Origin: Brachypterus glaber
Taxonomy: Eukaryota; Arthropoda; Insecta; Coleoptera; Kateretidae
Assembly (NCBI GenBank): GCA_958510825.1
Contig: OY294049.1
Location: forward strand, 682,001 to 746,000
DNA length: 64,000 nucleotides
Direction of reading: 5' to 3'
How positions within the stretch are numbered: position 1 is the stretch's first letter; the number at the start of each line of letters is the position of its first letter. The notes under the pieces are model-generated. The model saw nothing but the letters and a program-made list of their open reading frames with translations, ran no database searches and was not told the origin of the DNA. The translations under genes were made by a program, and so were the position numbers. Shown piece by piece: positions 1-10,096 of this stretch.

Positions 1-456
1 AATGTTTATGTGAAACTGATTTTCTTTCGTTTTTATGAAAATGGCATCATTTTAAAGTATTTTTTTTAATAATCAACTTTAAAGCTATTTTGTGCTTAAT
101 TTTCAAATGGAACGACCTAATTTTGATTTCGTTAAATTAAAAACTCAGGTATACTCTACAAGAAAAAGGTACAAACACCCAAAAAGGGCCAACCCTATTA
201 AAAATTAACCATATTTTTTCAAGTTTGATATAGCTTCCAACGGAATATGGCGATTTTACCCGAAAAGGATCAACCATTTAGGGTAGTTTACGTTTTTCTT
301 GTAGAGTATACCTGAGTTTTTAATTTAACAAAATCAAAATTGGGTCGTTCCATTTGAAAATTAAGCACAAAATAGCTTTACAGTTGATGATTAAAAAAAA
401 AACTTTAAAATGACGCCATTTCCATAAAAAAAAGAAAATCAGTTGCACATAAACAG
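1..456. repeat. Palindromic (foldback/MITE-like) repeat, cut by window start
   Basis: Bases 1-167 are repeated as an imperfect reverse complement at 292-456, leaving a spacer of about 120 bp. The outermost part of the pair is the TTTATGTG / CACATAAA stretch and the inner part is TCTACAAGAAAAA / TTTTTCTTGTAGA. No coding sequence is present. The left end may lie outside the window, so the element boundary and target duplication cannot be judged. Confidence 0.75.
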
Positions 457-884
457 TAAACTCTTAGCCTGCTATTAAAAGATTTGAAATGTCAAGTTTC
501 AGAAATATTCCAATATGGACGTCATAGGACATCCATGTTGTTTTTATAAAAAACGGCGTCATCTTTAAAGCAAATATCGACTTGAAAAGATAATTTAAAG
601 TTGGTCAAAAGTTGGTATCACTTCCACTTAGACCGGAAGTGATATTTCGTATAATGACCATGCCAAAATGGGGGTATTTAAAGTTCATACAAGATCTGTA
701 AATTTTAAAAAGTTATCTTTTATAGTTACGGAAATAATTCGTAGGCAATACTTCTTTTGACACCCGGTATATATTACATGTTATGTAAATTTTCAAAAAT
801 GAAATACAATAAAAAGTAAAATACATTTATTAAGACCAGGCAATATAAAATACAGAGATATATGTTTCAAATTTAATGCATTTA
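457..884. other. Unassigned AT-rich sequence
   Basis: No credible coding region. It contains a short palindrome around 627-655 (ATCACTTCC ... GGAAGTGAT). ACACCCGGTATATA near 761-775 looks like the outer end of a transposon terminal repeat, but no partner was found. Confidence 0.3.
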
Positions 885-1450
885 AATAAAACAACTCAAA
901 CTATCTTTTTGGATATATTTGATATTTTCAGCTTTTAAAATGTGGACATGGGAGCACAAGGGGCATTTTTGAAATTAAATGGGGGGTCGTGTGGTTTGGA
1001 GTTTTTGGTTTGATTTGGACTTTTTTTTTGATATATTTGATATTTTCAGCTTTTAAAATGTGGGCAGGCGAACATAAGGGGCATTTTTTAAATTAAAAGA
1101 GATTAAAAGGGGGATCGTGTAGTAAATCATTTTAAAACTTATAAAATTTTCTATTTGACAACATATTTTTTTATTTTTTCACAATAGGGTTGAAAATGGG
1201 AATTTCTTTAAAAAAATGATTAAATTTTTGAAAAATGGTTAATTTCATGAGCATGCAGCAATGCAAAATTATACTCTTTAACCAATTTTAAATAATATAA
1301 ATAAAATTTTACAAATAAAAATCTTAAAAATTGTATATTTTAGCAAAAAAAAAAAAAAATAATAAAAAATCAAAAGTTAAAAATAAATGTTTAAAAAATA
1401 AAAAAAATATGATGTGATGTATCACACGACCCTCCTTCCCATTAAAAAAA
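885..1450. repeat. Diverged copy of the 'GGTCCAAAAGT' MITE family (interior only)
   Basis: The interior matches the complete copies at 38112-38821 and 41085-41804: CAAACTATCTTTT, then TTTCAGCTTTTAAAATGTGG, a G-rich tract with GGGTCGTGT, and TATCACACGACC near 1420. The first ~110 bp are duplicated in tandem (about 915 and 1030). Both termini are missing, so this is a relic. Confidence 0.6.
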
Positions 1451-1643
1451 ATCCGATATATCGAATATTTGCCTATATATCCGATATTGCCTATACGTAT
1501 AATATATAATATATACAGGATGTTTTCGGTCTTCTGGCAATAATTTTAAGGGTGGGTTTATTACTGCATTTTAAAACAAAAACTCCAACAAAAAAAATGT
1601 TTTACTCAAAAAATAAAAACGTAAAAAATTACCTTCTTTTGGT

Positions 1644-2373
1644 TTACATATTAAAAACTTTTGACGACTGCTGACCATGCTGGTACAATAAGTGTTCGAA
1701 GTTTCCCCCACCATTCTCGATACACAGGTGGGCCCGCCGTAACAATGAATTCATGGCACGTTGGATACTACCATGTTGCCGTATTTGTATTTCAGCCGCC
1801 TCGACGCGATTTATAAGTTCCTGCAGGTTTTGTGGTTCAGCTTGCCCTGCAGGGTACACTATAGCCTTTATAAAAACCCCACAGTTAAATATCCATGGGA
1901 TTTATATCAGGAGATCGAGGGGGCCAAGACCTAACTGCTCCTCTGCCAATCCAACGATTGTGATAATTCTGGTTCAAATGGTTGCGTACACGGTGGCTAA
2001 AGTGAACGGGACAACCATCATGCATGAACCACATAATTCTCCTAACCGCCAGAGGTACCTCTTCCATTAAAATATTTAGGTTATTTTCTAAAAAAATTAA
2101 ATAGGATTCAGCATTTAGCCTATCGGGTAGAATATGCAGCCCAATTAATTGTCCATTAATGACTCCACCCCATATGTTTAAAGAAAATCTTTGTTGAAAA
2201 TTTGTTCTTCGCACAGCATGGGGATTTACCAGTGCCCACTGGTGATTATTATGAAAATTCATAACTCCATTTCTCGTGAAAGTAATTTTCAGGCTGAGGG
2301 TTATTCTCAATTTCATTTTCAGGCTCTGGATCCATTTGTAAGAAAATATTACACCGAAACTAATTACATACAA
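1644..2373 (-). pseudogene. DDE transposase remnant (Tc1/mariner-like)
   Basis: The reading frame 2373-1885 ends in a stop right after SPDINPMDI. The protein then resumes in another frame as VFIKAIVYPAGQAEP and continues to 1644. Family motifs visible are FMHDGCPVHFS (second catalytic Asp in HDG), WIGRGAVRSWPPRSPDINP (third acidic residue in SPD), and ALVNPHAVRRTNFQQRFSLN upstream. The first catalytic Asp, expected just before the FTRNG-like stretch, is not seen. The N-terminal helix-turn-helix DNA-binding region is also not recognisable. The gene is therefore N-truncated, contains a nonsense codon and at least one frameshift, and cannot make an active enzyme. It lies inside terminal repeats with TA target duplications, which supports the family call. 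Confidence 0.85.
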
Positions 2374-2424
2374 AAAAGTCTACTATTCTTATTAGAACTA
2401 ACTTAAGTTAAATAATAACTCGAA

Positions 2425-2823
2425 AATAGCACTAAAACTCATAAAAACAAAACTAAAAAATTGTAACTTAACTAAGTATTAACTAAAAAAGTCTTCATAA
2501 CATAAAATATTGTATAAAAACACAAAAGTCTAAACGAATCGCAATTAAAAAGAGGACACGCCAAAAACGCCAAAATTATAATCTATCACCGCCGAATGTC
2601 GGGTTAAAACTAAACAATATAATTTTCTTCATACTGATAATAAAAATACATTAGCTATAAACAATACAGGTAGTTTTTCAAAGGGTCATGACCCCTTTAG
2701 ACAATACAGGTAGTTTAGACTTTTGTGTTTTTATACAATATTTTATGTTATGAAGACTTTTTTAGTTAATACTTAGTTAAGTTACAATTTTTTAGTTTAG
2801 TTTTTATGAGTTTTAGTGCTATT
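2425..2823. repeat. Secondary inverted repeat inside the mariner-like element
   Basis: About 110 bp at 2425-2535 recur as a reverse complement at 2714-2823. AAACAATACAGGTAGTTTTT-like units lie at ~2662 and ~2833, and a short palindrome built on GGGTCATGACCC lies nearby (~2858-2869). This is probably an internal duplication-inversion after insertion; it has no coding content. Confidence 0.7.
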
Positions 2824-3470
2824 TAGCTATAAACAATACAGGTGGTTTTTCAAAGGGTCATGACCCTTTGAAAAACTACCCGCGTTTATAAGCTTATAAG
2901 CTTACTGACGCTGTGTACTGTTTTATGTTGATTTAATTAATTTATTTTCCCTAATTTTTGTCTACTCAAATAGAAAAAATATTCTAAAGTACTCGTTTCA
3001 TTATACTGTCGGCAAACTATTAAAAAACTCGCCAATCGACTCGTTTTTTAAATAAATTTATAAATTTATGTATTCTTTTAGCGTCTAACCTCTTGATTCA
3101 TTAAAATAGCATTATTTTTTTGTAAGTCTACATTTATTTTATCATAAATATTGAAAATTAAAACCAATAAAATTATTTTTGACTATCATGATTTTAAAAC
3201 AGGTCCGGCAACGTAGCTTTTTTTACATATTTGTCAAGGCACAACTGCAGATAGCTATGTACCAGTGACCATCAAACAATTTTTGTTATTTTTTGTTTTA
3301 ATATAATATCTCTCTTAATATTAATATTTAACCAAGGGTATATAAGCAAAAATAACTTAATTTTTGATGGACTATCATCCCCTAAAATTATTGCCAGAAG
3401 ACCGTAAACACCCTGTATAATATCGGTATCGGTCGATCCCTAGGGTTCACTTGATTCATACAAAGGCCGG

Positions 3471-4540
3471 CTCAGTTTTAATGTATTAATTACGTATTAA
3501 GTTTAACTAGATATTTATACCAATTTACAAAAACGAGATTTTTAAAAGAAGGGTTTTGGAAATGTTGACAAAAATCAAAAAATCCAAAACCTTTCTTTTA
3601 AAAGCCTTTTTCTCTACTTTTTAATTATACGTAATACGTAATTAATAGAAGGGTTTTAACTTTAAAAAGTTGTTTTTTATATGATTTTATTAATGATTTT
3701 AGAAATCGCGTGTATTTTGCAAAAAAAATATATGAAATGATTATTCTGATATATGTAACATACTTTTTTCAAAAACACACTTTTTTCAAAAATGTTACTA
3801 GTTACACACCATCCCACTAAAAAATATTTGCTTAAAGCAACGATAAATTTATTTGTCCATAATTGTACATTTATAAAAGGTATCCAAAAAAACTACTAAA
3901 TTTTTAAGACATTAGCTTGTTAAAACCCTTCTATTCACTTCACATAAATATATTTGTACTCAAATCTGCAAATCTTAGAAAGCTAATAATAGGCAATTTA
4001 GTGATAATAAAATTTTGCAATAAATTTTACGTCCACCCTCGTCTCCCCATCACCCCCATACGCGTATAAGTCTAAGTTAACCCTCTCTCTGTTTTAACCA
4101 CTTAGAAAGCTAACATTTGGTACACATGCTTAACTCGGTTGACAATACAATATTATATAAATTAAAATTAAAAAAAATTCTATTATACCCACATGAGATA
4201 ATTTAAAATTAAAATTAGAATGCATACTCAGTGATAATAAAATTTTACAATAATTCTACGTCCCGTACAAGTTTTTAAAGTTAAAACCCTTCTTAATTAA
4301 GTACACATTACGTACCTATAACTAAAAAGTAGAAAACAAGATATTTCTACAAATTTACAAATACGAGATTTTTAAAAGAAGGGTTTTGGAAATGTTGCCG
4401 AAAATAAAAAAATAAAAATTCCAAAATTTCTTTTAAAAATCTCGTATTTGTAAATTTGTATAAATATCTTGTTTTCTACTTTTTAGTTATAGGTACGTAA
4501 TATGTACTTAATTAAGAAGGGTTTTAACTTTAAAAACTTG
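3471..4540. repeat. Repeat family R3 with palindromes (about 3500-3680 and 4268-4540)
   Basis: The second palindrome is nearly perfect: GTTTTTAAAGTTAAAACCCT at ~4271 is mirrored by AGGGTTTTAACTTTAAAAAC ending near 4537. The first is a shorter version of the same unit. The sequence between them (CACCCTCGTCTCCCCATCAC at ~4033, GGTACACATGCTTAAC at ~4120) recurs in diverged form at 44790-44900, and the palindrome recurs at 45401-45690. This is a dispersed non-coding family. Confidence 0.7.
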
Positions 4541-5023
4541 TTTTTATTTAATTTTATTTAGCTTTTATTGATATATTTAATTCTTTTTTGTACACCCTGT
4601 ACTTTTTTTCAAAAAAGTAAATATAATTCCTGAATTTGCACATATTGAAGAATACCCTTAAAACAAGAATTCTTTGGAAATATTTCTTGGAAAAAGTGCA
4701 TTTTTTTCTGGCATTTATTAAACGCATGTGTCGATTTTTAGCATTTCCACCTCATAAAAACGCCGTTTTATTTTTGTAGAGGGGCATAAAAATTCAGAAT
4801 ATTCCTTTATTATCCAGAATCGATTTTTTGTATCATAAATGTCCGATATCAATGTTTTTATATTCTTAAAAAAATAAAACCTTTCCCATAATTTTCTATT
4901 CAAAAAAGCGCCGGCACGACCCCTAAATATTTAAAAAAAAAATAAAAAAATCAGGGTTGTTTTTTCACCTAAAGGAAGGGGTGGGACCCAAACAGTTCCG
5001 TAGGTGCTGGACACCCTAACATA
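4541..5023. other. Unassigned AT-rich sequence
   Basis: No coding pattern is supported. TACACCCTGTA at ~4590 resembles the end of a TA-flanked transposon, with no partner identified. Confidence 0.3.
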
Positions 5024-6081
5024 CAGGGTGTATGATACATGGATAGAAAGTTTTTAAGGGGTGATAGAAGAGCTCATTTTGAGTCTATTAGACCAAATAT
5101 ACCCTTATACAAAGTCTCACCGTTTTTTGAGATATCGCGATATATCGGCCTTTTTAGATATTTTTGCGAAATAGTTGAAATTTTTTTTCACTGTAAATAT
5201 TTTTTTTTATGATACAATACTTTTAGTTTTCCTAAATATTTTTTTAGATATTCCTAATATGCACTTTTAAACAATACAAAAAAAAAACTGCTGTATTATT
5301 AGTATAAAAAATATGTAGGCCAATTTATGAGATAAAATACAGAGGTTTATTTTTTTATTCTAAGCAAAAATTTCTCAAAAATGGCACTATGGGAATCAAA
5401 TAATTGTAAAAACTTTTCTGTTGTATACCCTTTTCAATAGTATACCAAGTTCTGACAAAAATTTTTAGCATTTCTTTTTGTAGTGTCCTAAGGGAGCTAA
5501 GCCCCTTTAAAAGTGGCTAAAAAAATCGTTTTTTTTTTAATAACTCAGTAACCCTTTGTGATACAGTAATGAGGTTTTACTTGTGAACTAATCTCATCAA
5601 GGCCTATGAAAATAACATAATAAATAATAAAGATAAGATAATAATAAGATTATTTCACATAGAAAACCTCGTTGCTATATCTCAAAGGGCTCCTGAGTTA
5701 TTAAATAATAAAACGATTTTTTTAGCCACTTTCAAAGGGTCTAAGCTCCCTTAGGACAATACAAAAAAAAGCTAATTTTTTTGTCATAACTTCGTATACT
5801 ATTAGAAAGGATATTAATAAAATCCAACAAAGAAGTTTTTACAACTATTTGATTTTCTTAAACTAGTCCCGTTAAAAAAACATGTTTGGGAAAACTTAAA
5901 GTATTTAGTATCATAAAAAATAATATGTACAGGGAAAAATTCATCTATTATGCAAAAATATCTAAAATGCCGATATCTCAAAAACTGTGAGACTTTGTAT
6001 AAGGGAATATTTGGTCTAATACTCAAAATGAGCTCTTTTATCACACCTTAACCACTTTCTCTCCATGTACCATACACCCTA
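5024..6081. mobile_element. Foldback element, family FB-1, copy 1
   Basis: Almost the whole element is one inverted repeat. CAGGGTGTATGATACATGG at 5024 pairs with the end at 6081 (one outer base changed), flanked by TA. Pairing runs inward to about 5590 and 5650, including the paired stretches containing GGGAGCTAAGCCCC (~5491) and GTCTAAGCTCCC (~5738). Open frames in it are by-products of the palindrome. The inner section is shared with copies at 32527-33693 and 52911-53130. Confidence 0.8.
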
Positions 6082-6119
6082 TATAGACAGCCCCTTAGTA
6101 ACGGTTTTGTTTGTATGTC

Positions 6120-6750
6120 GACTAATTTGATTAAGTAATGTCAACTTATAAAGAACTTTCACTTTCGGGTTTAGACCGTGTTAATGGATTTTCACTTTCC
6201 GACGTTTCGTCTCTTACTACTAGAGACATCTTCAGGGATTAATCTGAAACTATTTATGACGAGTTGTGGTTATTCACCCGTGACGAGGTTTTTCCTATCA
6301 AAGACTTCCATATTGCAGGTAAGTGGTAACCAGTGTCCCGATTGATATTGTTAGGATGCTTGATGATTTCTATCGATTCCCGTATCTTCCTTGGCATTTT
6401 TCTGTTTTCTGTTAATATTTGTTTTGTTTCAGACAAATTGATTTTATGACCTGTTTCATGTACATGTTCGGCTACTACCGATAAGGAAATTTGTTTCTTT
6501 CTTATATTGCGCTCATGCTCTTGAAGTCTTGTAGAAATTTTTCTCTTAGTTTCACCTATGTAAACCGTACCACAGGAGCAGGGTATTTTATATACGCCTT
6601 CTGAACTCAGGGGTATTTTGTCTTTTGTTGAAGTCAAACATTGATCTAATTTTTGGTTGGACCGAAATATAGGCTTAATATTTGACTTCTTCAAAAGTTT
6701 ACCTATTTTATCCGTGATACCGTGAAAGTTCTTTATATCTTAATGGCCGT
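6120..6750 (-). mobile_element. Penelope-like element, 3' fragment
   Basis: A GIY-YIG endonuclease reading frame (6694-6254) is followed on the minus strand by a 3' region with GACGAAACGTCGGAAAGTG (about 6195-6213). The terminal sequence CTTATAAAGAACTTTCAC (~6148) recurs inverted near 6720 (GTGAAAGTTCTTTATAT), in keeping with the inverted/direct terminal repeats seen in this class. The reverse transcriptase is absent. Confidence 0.75.
6254..6694 (-). pseudogene. GIY-YIG endonuclease domain of a Penelope-like element (C-terminal fragment)
   Basis: This 146-residue open frame contains GVYKIPCSCGTVYIGETKR (residues ~33-51). That matches the GIY...YIG core in the variant form VYK...VYIG, with the Cys pair typical of Penelope-like endonucleases. 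It is followed by STRLQEHERN (conserved Arg and His) and SVVAEHVHETGHKINL. In full-length elements this domain sits C-terminal to a telomerase-like reverse transcriptase and nicks target DNA. Here nothing of the reverse transcriptase is visible upstream (6695-6960), so this is the 3' part of a 5'-truncated or deleted copy. The frame itself is uninterrupted and ends naturally near the conserved 3' region. The displayed Met start is probably internal to the original polyprotein. Confidence 0.8.
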
Positions 6751-6974
6751 GAAAGCTTAAAATCTATAATGTCAACTTACCTAAGTTGGTAGTGAGAAAA
6801 CAATATTTAGTAACACAAACACATCACTTCAGCTGCTTCACAAACACTGCCTCTCGTTTGGACTTTTTACTACTAATTACTAATAAAATCGTAGCCTTTT
6901 CGACACTTCGTTAAAACAGTTTAAAATAAGTTAATAAAGGATTATAGGTCTTATTAATAAGGAAGTATTAATCT

Positions 6975-7182
6975 CTGTAATTTGTTTGGTCTTTAAGAGA
7001 CAGGCTCAGTGCCTATGGCTCATTTATCTAAAATTTGAATTAATTTGAATGGATAATTGGGGGAGTGAGTCTCTGCTCACTGATGCTGATTTGCATCTGT
7101 CATGAATTTTTGGGTGTTGCGACGAGGAAGGTGGGAGGGGGATTTGGGGGGGATGGAGTAGGGATTGGAGGGAGGTGTGGGG
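6975..7182 (-). mobile_element. 5'-truncated Jockey-like LINE insertion (3' UTR only)
   Basis: It matches the 3' UTR of the LINE copies at 15961 and 22736: GTCTTTAAGAGACAGGC, CCTATGGCTCATTTATCTAA and AGTCTCTGCTCACTGATGC. A 14-bp target duplication GGAAGTATTAATCT lies at 6961-6974 and 7183-7196. The 3' end is on the left, so the insertion is in minus orientation. It is a dead-on-arrival copy of about 208 bp. Confidence 0.9.
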
Positions 7183-7450
7183 GGAAGTATTAATCTAGTA
7201 GAATTCATATTTCTGTAACTCCAGAATACGGAATTATGACCCTTATTAATAAGAAAATCCAATTCCACTAATCTCATAATAGCATACCTACGTCAGGTAG
7301 AAAAACTACCTGGAACATCATCATCAGGATAGGGAGGGGAGTGTTACCTACTCGTTTATATACCTACCAAAATTTAATTAATTTTTCATTTTGGCAGTAC
7401 TATAGTACCTATATAGATCTACAAAAATTAAAGTTGTCTTAAATTTGGTT

Positions 7451-8250
7451 CTACTACTAGTAGTCCAGTCAAATAATAAATGTAAATTGGAATAAATGTA
7501 CAAGGGCTTGGCTTATATTTTAAAGGGTAGTAGTAGATGGTAACAGAACAATCCTGTTAGTTTTTCACCGGGTGATTTGCCTAAGGGTTGTCCGCTATCT
7601 TTAATTTTAGGGGTGAGTTGCTTAATCTGCATCTTACGAAAAAAATGCATATAACCAATTTGGTTAAGGAGGAATTTCCAACCATTTTTGTTTGGATATT
7701 TTTTTTAATATATTAATAACAATTGAGTTAATTCAAAAATAGTCATTTTGAAGGTGAAATTGTTTTTTTCCATTTTTCAGCCAAATTATTAATCGGACGA
7801 TAAAAGTGGCTATGAGCCACAGGTACTTTGGTAGGGATACAGTGGGCGCAAGAGCGCCCACTGAGACCATAACAAAATACTTTGAATAATTTGGCTGAAA
7901 ATTTGAAAAAAACAATTCCACCCCGAACATGGACATTTTTGAATATTTAAAACTTGATTGTTTTGAATATATTAAAAAAAGTATCCAAATTGTAACTTTT
8001 TTCTTTAACAAAATTGGTTATATGTATTTTTATCGTAAAATGCATATTAAGCGAGATAAAAGCACTCACCCCTTAAACTCAAGATAGCGAACACCCCTTA
8101 CGCAAATTACCCGGTGAAAAACTAACATGAGTGTTCTGTTACTATCCACTACTACCCCTTAACATATCAGTTCGTGTACATTTATTGCAATTTAACATAT
8201 GAATTTCTCGTAACGAGAATCTCGTTATTTGACTGGACTATAGTAGTATA
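7451..8250. repeat. Foldback element FB-2
   Basis: Arms of about 390 bp pair from TAGTCCAGTCAAATAA (7461) / TTATTTGACTGGACTA (8226) inward to a centre at 7841-7862. The centre itself is a perfect hairpin, AGTGGGCGCAAGAGCGCCCA plus CT. A smaller hairpin GTGGC...GCCAC precedes it at ~7805-7820. Frames within are not coding. Confidence 0.8.
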
Positions 8251-8619
8251 CTGTAGAGTTGGGTGCCCAGAGTTTTGACTTTTTTTTAATTTTAAAGGAC
8301 TTACCCCAACGTTGTTGATTAGGGCGATTAGATTTGGGTAGTTCTCAGGAAATCCCGAAATTTCATCTTAAGAAATCAATAAAAAATATTGTAATTAATT
8401 TATAATAATTTTCTGTGAATTTCATAGTACTTATGTTACTAGACTTTGATGATATAGTGGTCCCCAGAATAAATGTGTTTTAAGATAATTATGAGGGTAG
8501 TTAAAAAACTTGAGACTGAGGTAATGACGATAATAAAACAAGTAAATTTTCATAGAGAATCTTGTGATTTAAGTACAAGATAATAGTTACCAATATTATA
8601 AGAAAAAATATTTTGAAAA
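8251..8619. other. Unassigned sequence
   Basis: No repeat partner or coding pattern recognised; moderately AT-rich. Confidence 0.25.
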
Positions 8620-10096
8620 TAAACAAGCCGTGAAGATATGTAATACTACGCATTCCATTATATATTATTCACAGTAAATGGTATAGTGCATTTTCCCTAA
8701 AATGGTATTGTGCATTTTTCCAAAAAAAAAAATAATAAAAATTAAAAAAATTACATTTAAAAAAGGTATTTTTTTGAAAAACAAAAAATAATATATTTAA
8801 AAAAATAATAAAAATTAAAATAAACTACATTTAAAAAAAGGTATTTTTTTGAAAAACAAAAAATAATATATTAAAAAAAAAGTTTAAAAAACTTTTTCAA
8901 AAAATTTTGTTCGCAAAACGAAAATTTAAGCAAAAATTCCATTGTATATTATTCACAGTAAATGGTATATTGCATTTTCCCAAATATAAAAAAAAATATT
9001 AAAAAAAGGATCTTTTTTTGAAAAAGGAAACACTTTAAAAAATAAAAAAAAAATCGATAACAACTTTAAATTAATTAATTATTTTTTTTTTAATTTTCTT
9101 TTTGCGAAAAACAAAAAAAATATTTTTTTTTTTTGAAAATAATTTTTTTATTTTTTAAAAAAGTTTAACCCCCATAACTTTTTTCCCATAACTTTTTTGT
9201 TTTTGGGGGGTTTGCTTTGAAAAACAATAGGGATCTTCCCCTCATAGAACTTGAAAATTCCTGAAAATTTCGAGGATAATTCGTTCTGGAGTTATCGTGT
9301 CTACAAAAATCGTGACATTCAATTTCAAGCAAAAAAAAATTGTCGGTCGGTCGATCGGTCTGTCCGGGAAATCTTGTGGGCACGATAACTTAAGAACGCT
9401 TTAAGTTAGAGACTTACTTGAAATTTGGCATACAGGTATGTTACCAAAAGTTCTCGCTCGGGATTGTTTTTGGTGAACATTGGGGTGCGACAAGGGGGGC
9501 AAATGGACAAAAATACATTTTTTTTTAGAAAAATTTAAAAATTGCTATATAGGGTTTTTTGAGGTTGCTGAAATTGAATCTGATAATATTTTTTTTTAAC
9601 TCCACCCTCAAGGGGATGAGGGGGTAAATATTTTGAAATATTTTCAATATTTTCCTCTAAATTGGTATATAGAGGCTTTTGGGGTTGAAGAATTTGAATC
9701 TGATAATAACTTTTTTCTAATTTCACCCCCTGAGGGGTGGGGGGTAGTTTTTGTGAAAACTGGTATATTGGGATTTTTGAGGTTTCTGAAAGTGAATCTG
9801 ATAATAAAAAAATTCTAAATCCACCCCCTGAGGGGTGGGGGGAGTTTTCGTGAAAACTGGTGTATTAAGGTTTTTGAGGTTGCTGAAAGTGAATTTGATA
9901 ATAAAAATATTCTAAATCCACCCCCTGAGGGGTGGGGGGTAGTTTTCGTGATAATTGGTATATCGGGGTTTTCGAGGTTGTTGAAAGGGAATCTGATTAT
10001 TATTAACAAAATTCTAACTTCACCCCCAAAGGGGCAGAGGGTAGTTTTCGTGAAAATTGGTATACTAAGGTTTTTATAGTTGCTGAAAGTGAATCT
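8620..10096 (+). mobile_element. Modular non-autonomous repeat (family MOD), plus orientation
   Basis: The modules in order are: AATACTACGCATTCCATT with CACAGTAAATGGTATA (8668 and again 8953); an A/T-homopolymer tract that includes an ~85-bp tandem duplication (8729-8880); CATAGAACTTGAAAATT (~9243); TCTGTCCGGGAAATCTTGTG (~9359) followed by CACGATAACTTAAGAACGC; TCGGGATTGTTTTTGG (~9457); and a minisatellite to ~10096. The reverse-oriented copy at 60985-61550 has the same two ends. The Copia relic abuts the right edge. Confidence 0.6.
9535..10096 (+). repeat. Minisatellite, ~97-bp units
   Basis: Six units are marked by a GTTGCTGAAAGTGAATCTGA-type core at about 9551, 9675, 9771, 9869, 9966 and 10069 (spacings 124, 96, 98, 97 and 103 bp). 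Each is followed by CCACCCCCTGAGGGGTGGGG, which is itself a palindrome. Related arrays lie at 36010-36480, 59290-59490, 61010-61160 (reverse) and 63840-64000 (reverse). Confidence 0.9.

Larger units (their letters stand above)
1516..3415 (-). mobile_element. Tc1/mariner (IS630)-type DNA transposon, degenerate
   Basis: The terminal inverted repeats pair over about 37 bp: CAGGATGTTTTCGGTCTTCT at 1516 and the reverse complement CAGGGTGTTTACGGTCTTCT ending at 3415. Both ends are bordered by TA (1514-1515 and 3416-3417), the expected target duplication of this superfamily. The left part holds a broken transposase on the minus strand. The right part holds a secondary inverted repeat. The length of 1.9 kb fits a once-autonomous copy that has since been rearranged. 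Confidence 0.85.

Noticed and set aside
5814..6044. Open frames inside foldback arms (also 7733-8011, 33261-33452 and 32874-33071)
   Set aside because: Each is mirrored by a frame in the opposite arm and breaks in related copies, so it is a consequence of palindromic sequence.
9535..10096. CRISPR-like array
   Set aside because: Units of ~97 bp are repeated throughout without unique spacers. This is a eukaryotic minisatellite in transposon-rich DNA.
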